From: Symbiodinium microadriaticum
Lineage: Eukaryota; Sar; Dinophyceae; Suessiales; Symbiodiniaceae
Assembly: GCA_001939145.1 (NCBI GenBank)
Contig: LSRX01001160.1
Coordinates: 108,174 to 172,173 of the forward strand
Reading direction: 5' to 3'
Length of the DNA stretch: 64,000 bases
In this document: positions 42,860-51,184 of the stretch, one piece after another
How positions within the stretch are numbered: the stretch's first letter is position 1
Layout: the number at the start of each line of letters is the position of its first letter
Translations under genes and position numbers: made by a program
The notes under the pieces: model-generated
The model's database searches: none
What the model was told of the DNA's origin: nothing
Seen by the model: only the letters and a program-made list of their open reading frames with translations

Positions 42860-42938
42860 TTTAGGGATACTTCGGGTCCTTAGGTTTCTGGGGCTTTGTG
42901 GGGTTTAGAGGGCTTGGGGTTAGGTTTTAGGTTTGGTG
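42860..42938. repeat. Degenerate TTTAGGG-like tract (copy 2)
   Basis: Same tract as at 20,162-20,240, carried in the duplicated block. Confidence 0.7.
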
Positions 42939-43111
42939 CTCGAGGGTCCGGTCAGTATCGCTGAGCTCCCAAGTTGTAAATTTTCTCTCTCTCTGAAAGA
43001 ACGCCTGCGGTACGCGGTCATGTGATTCACATGTTCAAGTGAAAATGAGTGCAAGGTAAAATAAAGCAATGATCACAAATACGATATGCAACATGGAGAA
43101 ATCGTAAACAC

Positions 43112-44630
43112 AAGTGCAGCTTGAATCCTAGGGATGCCCAAGCAACCCATAGACGAGACTGAGACAAGTTCTACGCTCCGTGGAAGCGCACAGACTAACG
43201 TGAGCCTCTTTTGCCACTACCGGTGGAGCGGTGTGGTCTCGTACCAACCTGCTTGTACGGCGAACTGGTCAGTGCTCAGAACTTCCTCCGGGCGGGTGTG
43301 GAGGGAAGTGCAAAACTCGGTTTTCAGCAGCTGCTTCTTCCTAACAGGTGTTTGTACCTAACTGGTGACAAAAACAGAAGACTTCCCTAGCCTCCTCTGC
43401 CTTTCTGGTGGGCTTGTCGCGCCACACGTTGGAAGCCGAGCCGCTAGCCCTTTCTTCGCTAACGGGTGGCCAGAAATTCTAGGCCGGCGTGTATCCAGCC
43501 CCTGGCTCTCCCTGTCGTTCTGTATCCTCCTCGCCAGGTAGATCTTCTCCCGAGTGGTTTCTTCTTGCTCGTCCCAGCTGGTGGCATGCTGCAGACACCT
43601 TAGCCTGCTGGATAGCCGCCCAGAGAACCCAATGGTCCGTCCATTCAGGAAAGCGCCTCTAGATAATCAACTCTACATAGAGTTTATAGTCCTTAAGATC
43701 ATCGACCCTAATCTGGGTCGATTACGTTCCTTAGTTAAGGTTCCTTAATTTCATATATCATGCACATATACATACATATATATATATATATATCTAAATA
43801 CACATGCATTTATCATTCACGACCGAGTATATACATGCATTTTTACGTGCATGAGGAGCGATCGATCGCTCCTAGCGTCCCAGCATGTATGATTCGAAAC
43901 AATGCATGATCACGAATGCATGCAGGAGTGTCTTCTATAATCTCCTATATGATAATTTGTCGAAACATCGACTGATCTAGGGGCATGATTTTTATGCATG
44001 CACGTGCTGGTCGTGCAGGAGAGGAGAGTTGAATTGCATGTCATTGTGCATCCCTCCGATATTTGCTTTTTCGGCTCAAGCTCAGGGCACGTGTATATGG
44101 AAGGCAGAAGAAAACCTGCCGACAGAGTTTTTGCCCCTGCAAGCAATGGTTGCAGAGAGGAGATCGAGCTGCATAGACCTGCGGCATCGCTCAAGATCGA
44201 GATCGCCACGTCTGGTTCGCCAGGAATGGCGATGGTGTTGGAAAAGTTGTTGGTCGGAGAGAAGCAGCGACTTGCATGCAGACGGTTTTAACATGCCAGG
44301 TGTGAAACCGTTTTATATTGCTTTCGTGGCCAGGATCTGGTACTGGATATGGTGGAGACATCCCCGTGATGACTGAGCCGTCCAAATGCGTGGTGCGACC
44401 TGTAATTGAGATTTCCAAGGGGGTCCAGCGAGCCGCACCCATGGAATCATGAATATGCAGCAGATCGATCCCAAAAGGGAACGAAGCAAAACAAAAACTG
44501 CTTCAGTGCCTGAACTGGGTCTGCATGGCAATCCTGCATTTGACTTATAGATTTTCGGCTCGAGCTTCTAATAGCTTTGCAAGGAGGATCGAGCTCATCG
44601 GCATGTCGTTGCAGACCAATACGTCGCCGG
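43112..44630. other. Intron sequence between copy 2 and the retroelement
   Basis: No exon recognised. It holds the hairpin cluster at 43.63-43.87 kb, a short (TA)n at about 43,773-43,792 and several ATGCAT words. A stretch near 44,060-44,085 ends in CGGCTCAAG, which faintly recalls the dinoflagellate spliced leader (see rejected items). Confidence 0.5.
43631..43873. other. Cluster of five perfect small inverted repeats
   Basis: AATGG-TCCGT-CCATT at 43,631-43,645; AACTCTA-CA-TAGAGTT at 43,669-43,684; ATCGACCC-TAATCT-GGGTCGAT at 43,701-43,722; CCTTA-GT-TAAGG at 43,729-43,740; and the 20-bp palindrome AGGAGCGATCGATCGCTCCT at 43,854-43,873. All stems are perfect. Confidence 0.8.
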
Positions 44631-47600
44631 TTAAGCCCCGGTTCGGTTTATGTATTCGCAGCTGCCACATGTTGAGCAAGATATAAATGGATTATATTCT
44701 ATATAATCCAAATGTAAAAGCATAGGAAAATGTATAAATGGAATTGATGCACACACTCGCTCACACTCGGACATCACTTCATTTTCACTGCCGGGAATGC
44801 GATCCATTGGAATGTAATGATCGACCGACTTGGTCGGTGCGATTAATGGATCGGCATGTTTCTTCCCCAAGCTGAAATCTGGCAGTGAATGGAAGTGAGT
44901 CGCGCAGCAATTCCTCCAAATGAAAACGTGTGACTCGCTGGAAAACACTGCAAGTGCTACAAAGCTGCCCCAAGAATGGAGCAGTTCGGAAGCTGAAAAA
45001 AAGGCTTCCACGACTTCGGAGAAATGGCCAGCTGGGGTGCTGCTCCCCAAAGCTGTCGCAATGTAAATCGTCGTCGAAACGATGGCTGCCACCTGGAAGG
45101 CAGGAGGCTTCCAGCGACTCAAATAATCCGCCTCAACATTCTTGTCACCTGGTATATGCTGAACATCCAGATGAATACCTGTAAAACTGGAAAGTAGGGC
45201 CAACCTCTGTACAAATGCAGCAAATGGCCATGAAGTGGTGAACATCTTGTTTGATGCAGATTCCGCGCCAGAGTTGTCACACCATGTACGAAGTTTCAGC
45301 GAAAGCCGGCACATGGGATGCAATGTACTGAGCAGCCATACGAGTGCAATTTGTCCAAGGCACTCGTAACAACTGATGTCTTTGTGAGCCTCAGATTTCA
45401 AAGGCAGGTCTGCAAATGCAAAATCTGAAACTGAAAAGCACTCAGAGAACCAAAATTCGCCAGAGGGAAATGTAATGTAACCACCAATCGCAAATGTAGA
45501 ACCGTTGCCCATGGCATCAGCAGCAGCTTCCACCTGTAACGGCTGCTGGGGGCGAAGGCTTCGCCAGAGAGGTGGAAGTTTGGCCCATCCAAGCCAGAAA
45601 TGTAGGAGGTCTCTGGAGGCATGGGACAGAGCACGACGTTTAGAAGCAGGATCAGAAATGCGAAGCCAAATGTCCTTGTCGCCAAGATTACAGTTTAACA
45701 ATTCCTTCTTGGAATGCACTTTGCGGTGGCGAACTGCCAGAACACGGCTGCCAATGGACCTGGCACCTCCAGGTGGTAGTCTCACCAAATGCAAAGTGTT
45801 ACTGAGGCACTCCACGAAGCACTGCCAGTCACCTTGCCTCAGACTGAAGTTTGTAGCCCTTGGTGTGCGCAGGTCCTGATACAAGGCGCGCGACCAAGGT
45901 TTAGCTAATGGAAAAAGTTTGAACAACCATTGCAACATACCGCAAATTTTGCTCAATGTCTGGCGGTCAGTGTACTTGCCGCGCAAGGCCAATGAAATGC
46001 ACTCGGCCAACTTCTGCAACTTGTCTGTGGGAATGGAAACACAGCCCATGTCAAAGTCCAATTCCCAACCAATCCAACGAATGCAGCAGCCAAACTGTAG
46101 CTTCTTCCAACATAATGGAATGCCAAAAGCACCACAAAAGCATAAGGTAATGCAAAGAGACATCTCTGCAACTGTAGCCGACTGATAACCAAGAAAGTCA
46201 TCAACATATAATGCAAGGAAATGAGAAATATAAATAAGCCGATGCAATGCTCGCACAAAAAATGCACCGAGGCGAGCAAACCAGAATGCACTGAAAGCTG
46301 CCCCAAATGGACAGACCTTGTAGAAAAAGAACTTCGGGCCCACTCGAACGCCAAGCAACCCTTGTTCGGACTCGCGCACTCTCCTGGACTTATGAGCCGA
46401 TTTCACATCAATGGACCATGCTGCCACAGGCTCGTGCCGACCGCGCAGTGGCCATGAACACTGAACAGATTGCAGTGTGGGTAATGAAGTCCTTTCCGGA
46501 ATGAGACATGCAGAATTCGTGCCACATATGGACGAGTCCACAACGAGTCGTGGCTTGCGACCTGCGGAATGGACGATGTTCAGTTTCCCCACTGCCACAT
46601 TGGGCCAGATCTTTCTAGCATCCTCCAATGAATCAATGCAGCGAAGCCAACCGCTGTCCACTTCAATTTGAATCAACTCCTCGAGGAGGAGTGGATCCGC
46701 TTCGGCCCCCTGCCAATTTTCCATAGAAATGGACAGGGAATCCTCTTCCACAGCACGACAGGATGGCGCGAAACACCCTGACAATGGAATATCTCGTTTA
46801 AAGCCTGTGGGTACACCTTGAAGGAATGCACCAAACAGCGACATATCACAATCATGCAAGGATGTAGAAAGTGCTGACAGCGCACGTAGGCAGTACGGTT
46901 GGTCGACAGGAATGGACCAATCAACCTCGCTGCAGTCATGTGCCCGTAACCAGTCACCAAAAATGCATTGTAGCTGCGATATGTCCTCTGACGAAAAGAT
47001 GCTCGTCTCCGATGGAGACAGTAACCTCGACCTGAGGCGAGAGGGCAAATGTGAGTCGCCACAAAAGGACATCAATGCATGGCGAAGATCTCTCATAATG
47101 TTCTTGCCTTCTCGTTCCTTGCCGCTCCAGTCAGGACGACTATGTAAACCCCCACCATCGACCCATGCATGTGGTGGGTCGTCAACTGACTTACATGGAA
47201 TGGCGTTCCAGGCATCCTGAACAGAAAATGTAACATCATGTACTCCTGCAACGCCGTCAACAGACAGGAAAAGTTTGCCAAAGGCCTCGACCAATGGAAC
47301 TGGATATTCTGGAGTGCCTGAAACATGAATGCTTTGTTTGCACGTGCACACCTCACCCAAGGAGGCAAAGGCTTCCGAGGAGGATACCATAATCCACGGG
47401 CGACCTTCAGAGCCCTGAAATGCACACGGGGGAATCTGGACCACATGACGAAAACCTGTCGCTACGCAGTGAATGAAAAGCGGGGGGTCGTACCAGCACC
47501 TGTCCCAAGCAGAGATATCCAAATGCACAGTCGTCCCACACGAAAAAGCAAGCTTGCAAAGCTGTAGCACCCAACCATTGTGCTCTGCAGTCCACTTTTC

Positions 47601-48386
47601 TGAAAACCGAATGAAAACGGTAGAGAGGACTCCCTCTGCCGCACAGCGAAGTATTTGCTTTCTCAATTTAATGTCGCCCAAGTCCAAAACTGGAATCAAA
47701 GGCACTGACTTTGAGGCAAGCATGTCCCGAGCTGACGGCGCAAGGGAACCAAGCCACAAGCAGAATTTCGATGGCAGCTCCAAAGATGCCGAGAGCCGAC
47801 TGGATGCCACAGACGATAGCAATGTATCAGTCAGCGGTAGAGGAAAACCCCATGAACGAAGTGCCTGAACATCAGAGTCCTGCATCTTGTCCAAGTTTCT
47901 GCAAGTGTAAGCTGTGATCACTTCAACGAAATGGCAATGCCCGCCGGACGCGGACTCCAACAGTAGCCCGCCCCCTGTAAATGGACCGAGTGTAACCGTA
48001 TAGTTCAATGTATTCGGTTCATTTGTCGAGTGATGTAGCCGAAGGAGCTCGTTGTGCGAGATGCATATCGAGCTCCACGTGCCTAAGGGAAAGAGCATGG
48101 AAAGCCACGAATTTAGGCGGCAAAGCACGCGTTGGTGCTGCAATGTAGCGTGCGTCAAGCCCAATCGGACCGATTGGCTAAATGCACCGAGGTTGTAGTA
48201 GGCAGCCTCTGGTGATGTACTTGATATTGCATGGGCCCTCCATTTCTTCATACCCTGAAGGAATGTGCCCTGCAGGATTTCCAAAATCTCATCCGATGAT
48301 GTAGAGGTGCGGCCAGCAGATGCGGATAAATCATGTGAGGGAAAACCCGGCCCAGATGCAGCTCCCTCAGTGGCATCCGGGCCCCT
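44631..48386 (-). CDS. RT-RNase H of the YR retroelement
   Basis: A long open frame; counting 1,217 residues from 48,284, the RT core has SIDVKSAH (Asp626), FGAAFSAFWF (about 660) and YVDD (693-696, catalytic Asp pair). RNase H follows with Asp923 (AADAMGNGS), Glu974 (CYECLGQ), Asp1003 (CDNSG) and Asp1053 (HIPGDKNVEADYLSRW), so all four acidic residues are present. The layout fits the DIRS-type RT plus RNase HI. The frame has no clear ATG of its own; it continues upstream, in the same frame, to a TGA at 48,387-48,389 that ends the Gag-like frame, so expression by readthrough or as a broken fusion is likely. The last ~30 codons include a 10-bp hairpin (44,688-44,710). The enzyme copies element RNA into DNA. 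Confidence 0.9.
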   Translation of the reverse strand, partial: RGPDATEGAASGPGFPSHDLSASAGRTSTSSDEILEILQGTFLQGMKKWRAHAISSTSPEAAYYNLGAFSQSVRLGLTHATLQHQRVLCRLNSWLSMLFPLGTWSSICISHNELLRLHHSTNEPNTLNYTVTLGPFTGGGLLLESASGGHCHFVEVITAYTCRNLDKMQDSDVQALRSWGFPLPLTDTLLSSVASSRLSASLELPSKFCLWLGSLAPSARDMLASKSVPLIPVLDLGDIKLRKQILRCAAEGVLSTVFIRFSEKWTAEHNGWVLQLCKLAFSCGTTVHLDISAWDRCWYDPPLFIHCVATGFRHVVQIPPCAFQGSEGRPWIMVSSSEAFASLGEVCTCKQSIHVSGTPEYPVPLVEAFGKLFLSVDGVAGVHDVTFSVQDAWNAIPCKSVDDPPHAWVDGGGLHSRPDWSGKEREGKNIMRDLRHALMSFCGDSHLPSRLRSRLLSPSETSIFSSEDISQLQCIFGDWLRAHDCSEVDWSIPVDQPYCLRALSALSTSLHDCDMSLFGAFLQGVPTGFKRDIPLSGCFAPSCRAVEEDSLSISMENWQGAEADPLLLEELIQIEVDSGWLRCIDSLEDARKIWPNVAVGKLNIVHSAGRKPRLVVDSSICGTNSACLIPERTSLPTLQSVQCSWPLRGRHEPVAAWSIDVKSAHKSRRVRESEQGLLGVRVGPKFFFYKVCPFGAAFSAFWFARLGAFFVRALHRLIYISHFLALYVDDFLGYQSATVAEMSLCITLCFCGAFGIPLCWKKLQFGCCIRWIGWELDFDMGCVSIPTDKLQKLAECISLALRGKYTDRQTLSKICGMLQWLFKLFPLAKPWSRALYQDLRTPRATNFSLRQGDWQCFVECLSNTLHLVRLPPGGARSIGSRVLAVRHRKVHSKKELLNCNLGDKDIWLRISDPASKRRALSHASRDLLHFWLGWAKLPPLWRSLRPQQPLQVEAAADAMGNGSTFAIGGYITFPSGEFWFSECFSVSDFAFADLPLKSEAHKDISCYECLGQIALVWLLSTLHPMCRLSLKLRTWCDNSGAESASNKMFTTSWPFAAFVQRLALLSSFTGIHLDVQHIPGDKNVEADYLSRWKPPAFQVAAIVSTTIYIATALGSSTPAGHFSEVVEAFFSASELLHSWGSFVALAVFSSESHVFIWRNCCATHFHSLPDFSLGKKHADPLIAPTKSVDHYIPMDRIPGSENEVMSECERVCASIPFIHFPMLLHLDYIEYNPFISCSTCGSCEYINRTGA

Positions 48387-49565
48387 TCAGGACTTATGCA
48401 AGTACGCGGGATGGTTTTTTCCACAGGGCTTGCCGTTCACATCGATTGCGCATCCGTGTACAAATGTACAATCTTCGAGCTTGCATCCTGAGCGGAGATT
48501 CCATCGTTTACACATCTGTTTCTGAACCCCCGCTTCAGTGAATGTAATGCACCACTTGGGACCGTCTTGCCTCAACTTGCCCTTTCCTTTGCCCTTGTTT
48601 TCGCGACCCTTGCCACCTTTGTCAGCAATGAAAGGTGGGCCTGGAGGCTTCAACGGGGGCTTGATTTTCGCCGCAACCGGTCGGGGCTGGAGGTACATGT
48701 GTAGGATGCAACGCACCTGCACTACCTCGTGCAATGCATCGTCTAGCGACCAGCCAGAGTTGGCAAGGTCTGAGATACAACGCCAGGCCTCTTTGTCGGC
48801 GGATTGCATTTCATGTACATTTGGCGATCGGAGACCTGACTCAGCCGCAGGGCGTTGAAATGCAAGCTTCAGAAATAATTTGCTGTATGAACGGAACGAT
48901 GACAAATGTGCAGTCTCCAGCAAACAGAATGCAAAGGCCACCAAATCGAGCAAATGCAAAAGGAACATTTGGCTGATCCCCGATTCTGGGATTTCTCGAG
49001 AAGGCACTTCATCAAAGATGAAATCATCGAACCTGGCAATCTTGCGGGTGCGAGTGGAATGCATCTCCTCGAGCTTCTCTTCGCTGATGCGGTGCTTCCA
49101 CGACACATAAATGTAATGTTTGTCTTGACACTGTTTGTTGACCATAGCCAACAGACGCGATGAAGGCATTGTTGACGGGTCTAGAATTTCTGATGGACAA
49201 TCAGCTTCGAATTTTGTTTTCAATGTACTGACCCTCTCAGTGCTGAGCTTCGCTGGAAAGGTGTCCGTCCACGTGGAGGACGCAGCCAAGGACTGAGGAA
49301 TGGACTGTGCCGCCGCATTCTGTGATGTCGATAGCGAAACCACACTTGTCAAGCAACGATGATATGCAGCTTTGAGGCATGCAATCGTGACAGGGTTAAG
49401 AGCTGAACGCAAGGTCCCAGGCAAAGCATCGCGAACAGCGTTTTCTAGCTGGTCAGCACTGGAAGCCAAACATGCAAAACTGTTGACAGTAAGCATGCGA
49501 ACCAACGTACTTGAGAGCTCCGCAGGGATCTTCTCCTCCTTAAAAATGGTCTCCAGAGTAGCCAT
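48387..49565 (-). CDS. Gag-like protein with CCCH zinc finger
   Basis: 392 residues from an ATG at 49,565 (MATLETIFKEEKIPAEL). The N-terminal two thirds are helical and match no domain that I know. There is a Pro/Lys/Gly-rich linker (about 300-335, with GKGKGKG), then a CCCH finger: Cys352-x8-Cys361-x4-Cys366-x3-His370. CCCH fingers bind RNA, which fits a Gag/nucleocapsid role. The frame ends in TGA (48,387-48,389), after which the same frame runs open for 35 codons and on through the RT. Confidence 0.75.
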   Translation of the reverse strand: MATLETIFKEEKIPAELSSTLVRMLTVNSFACLASSADQLENAVRDALPGTLRSALNPVTIACLKAAYHRCLTSVVSLSTSQNAAAQSIPQSLAASSTWTDTFPAKLSTERVSTLKTKFEADCPSEILDPSTMPSSRLLAMVNKQCQDKHYIYVSWKHRISEEKLEEMHSTRTRKIARFDDFIFDEVPSREIPESGISQMFLLHLLDLVAFAFCLLETAHLSSFRSYSKLFLKLAFQRPAAESGLRSPNVHEMQSADKEAWRCISDLANSGWSLDDALHEVVQVRCILHMYLQPRPVAAKIKPPLKPPGPPFIADKGGKGRENKGKGKGKLRQDGPKWCITFTEAGVQKQMCKRWNLRSGCKLEDCTFVHGCAIDVNGKPCGKNHPAYLHKS

Positions 49566-50072
49566 GATCTACCTGGACCAGTGTGCCAAATGCAAATGCC
49601 AGGGCAAAAGCTGCCAAAACTGAGCCCCTGAAGACACCGCGCGGGCGAGAGATCCTAACGGACTATGTTTGATTCGAAAGTAGTTGCAAGTCACTCTGAG
49701 TCAGTCAAAACCGAATGGACAATGCAAGCGCATGTGCACAGGCTCTCCAAAGCTCAGAGCCGACATGTGGCCAACGAAGAGTGCAATCGCCCGCACCGTC
49801 CGATAACACATCTCACAAGTGCAGATGCCAGCACACCGACGCATGGTAATGTAGCTCGTGTCTGCTTTTGTCGCGCCCGTGCCGAGCGAGTAAGGGTATG
49901 CTGAAATGTACGGCCTACATGGATGCAAAGATGGACTGAAGACTCCAAGAAAAGTCCACAGCCGCGGCATCCAGGCGCCAGGAATGCTCAACATCCTCTT
50001 CTGAAAGCCTCAGAGAGAGGAATGCATGGAAAATAGAGCAGCCGCCATGGGTCGAGAAGGCAATGAAATGTA

Positions 50073-50245
50073 TCAGTACCGCCAAGACCAATATCCTCCA
50101 CCATTCCAACCAGAGTTCCAGTCATTGTCACGCCACTCCGACCAGGTGTCGTCGTTGCCCGCATTGCCATCGTCGAATGTAGAGTGCAATGTAGGCTGCT
50201 TTTGGTCTCTATAGCAGCGTTTGCATAAATGTACTCGGTCGTCAC
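50073..50245 (-). CDS. Cys-rich zinc-binding-like segment (frame-shifted)
   Basis: In another frame, the minus strand from about 50,327 reads CCREPCASCAGLCGYS and, after a short spacer, HLCKRCYRDQ, followed by a Trp/Gly/Asn/Asp-rich tail (WSEWRDNDWNSGWNGGG). Cys pairs of this spacing suggest a zinc ribbon or B-box-like fold. It overlaps the end of the Ser/Thr-rich frame upstream, so the two may be one protein broken by a frameshift. The start is not defined, and the function is unknown. Confidence 0.45.
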
Positions 50246-50890
50246 TCAGAAAGTGACTGTCCTGCGGGAGTTCTGATGAATAACCACACAGTCCAGCGCA
50301 CGAGGCGCAAGGTTCACGGCAGCACACCGTTTGGCATTTGCTGATTCTGCACTTGCCATCCCCGGGACTGGGGCAAATGTAGGCGGAACGACCTGTCTCA
50401 GGCCCCTGTTGCCTGATGTAATGGAGTCCCCCGCTTGGCCCGTAGATGCAGGTTGGCCAGCGTCATTGCCCTGGTCCAATGGAGGCGACTGAGCCGTGTT
50501 CGAACCTGTGCCGTGGCTTGCAGCGGCTTGCGCCGGAGTGTCAGTGCTAGATGAGTCCGCCGCCGAGGTCGATGTAGTCGTTGCTGGTGCAGTGGAGTCG
50601 ACGCCAGCGGCCTGAGAAGGTAATGGATTGGAGGGAGCTGACTGTTGCCCATGCGCCGGATCCGTAGATGTACTGTTGTCTGTCGTCCAGCTTGATGTAG
50701 CTCCCTTTCCACCACCCTTCTCGTAATGGAAGCGCAGGTTTGCGTCTGTACTCAATGTAAGGGACAGAAGCAACTTCGAGCGTCCTGTGTCCGGCCCGCC
50801 ACGGATCACCGACGACAGTTGATGTACGTCTGTATCGTACAAGAACTGAAGGGCACTTCGGACCTCGGATGGATCACGGATATTTTCCAT
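50246..50890 (-). CDS. Low-complexity Ser/Thr/Ala-rich retroelement ORF
   Basis: 214 codons from an ATG at 50,890 (MENIRDPSEVRSALQFLYD). The first ~65 residues look folded; the rest is Ser/Thr/Ala/Pro-rich (TTTSTSAADSSSTDTPAQAA). No family recognised. It lies between the recombinase and Gag-like frames on the same strand and carries many copies of the RATGBA motif. It may be the start of a Gag-like protein whose C-terminal part is the Cys-rich segment at 50.1-50.3 kb. Confidence 0.5.
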   Translation of the reverse strand: MENIRDPSEVRSALQFLYDTDVHQLSSVIRGGPDTGRSKLLLSLTLSTDANLRFHYEKGGGKGATSSWTTDNSTSTDPAHGQQSAPSNPLPSQAAGVDSTAPATTTSTSAADSSSTDTPAQAAASHGTGSNTAQSPPLDQGNDAGQPASTGQAGDSITSGNRGLRQVVPPTFAPVPGMASAESANAKRCAAVNLAPRALDCVVIHQNSRRTVTF

Positions 50891-51184
50891 CGCAGCTGGA
50901 AAATCTATATCAAAATGTAAGCCCTACCACCGGGAGCCAAGTGCTGATTAAAATCTTCCGGAAGCACATTGAAATGTAGAGAGGGAATCGTTGTCACCTG
51001 CAAGCCTAACGTAATGAAATGTGCCGACATGTGAATGCTCTACCTTGCGGCGGGCTGAGCCGATGTGCCGGCAGGCGCAAGCCGGAATCGCCCTGATGCA
51101 TCGCAATGAGATGCAAAACAAGACCGAACGCACTGCCGGTTCTGATGCCATGCTTTTAGTGACCAGCTTCAGTCGCCAGAAAGC

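Larger units (their letters stand above)
40791..43111. repeat. Exon-block duplication, copy 2 (2,321 bp)
   Basis: Partner of 18,093-20,413, with no difference found by eye. Left flank: (TA)n and the giant satellite. Right flank: intron sequence leading to the retroelement. Confidence 0.95.

Noticed and set aside
44058-44085. TTTTTCGGCTCAAG after CCGATATTTG, resembling the dinoflagellate spliced leader
   Set aside because: Only the last nine or so bases match well and the spacing differs; a chance match or very old relic cannot be told apart. A similar partial match on the minus strand near 14,128 (CTTGAGCCA) is equally weak.
44688-44710. 10-bp hairpin TGGATTATAT-TCT-ATATAATCCA as a retroelement terminator or end
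   Set aside because: It lies within the last codons of the RT frame and no matching sequence was seen at the other end; it may be chance.
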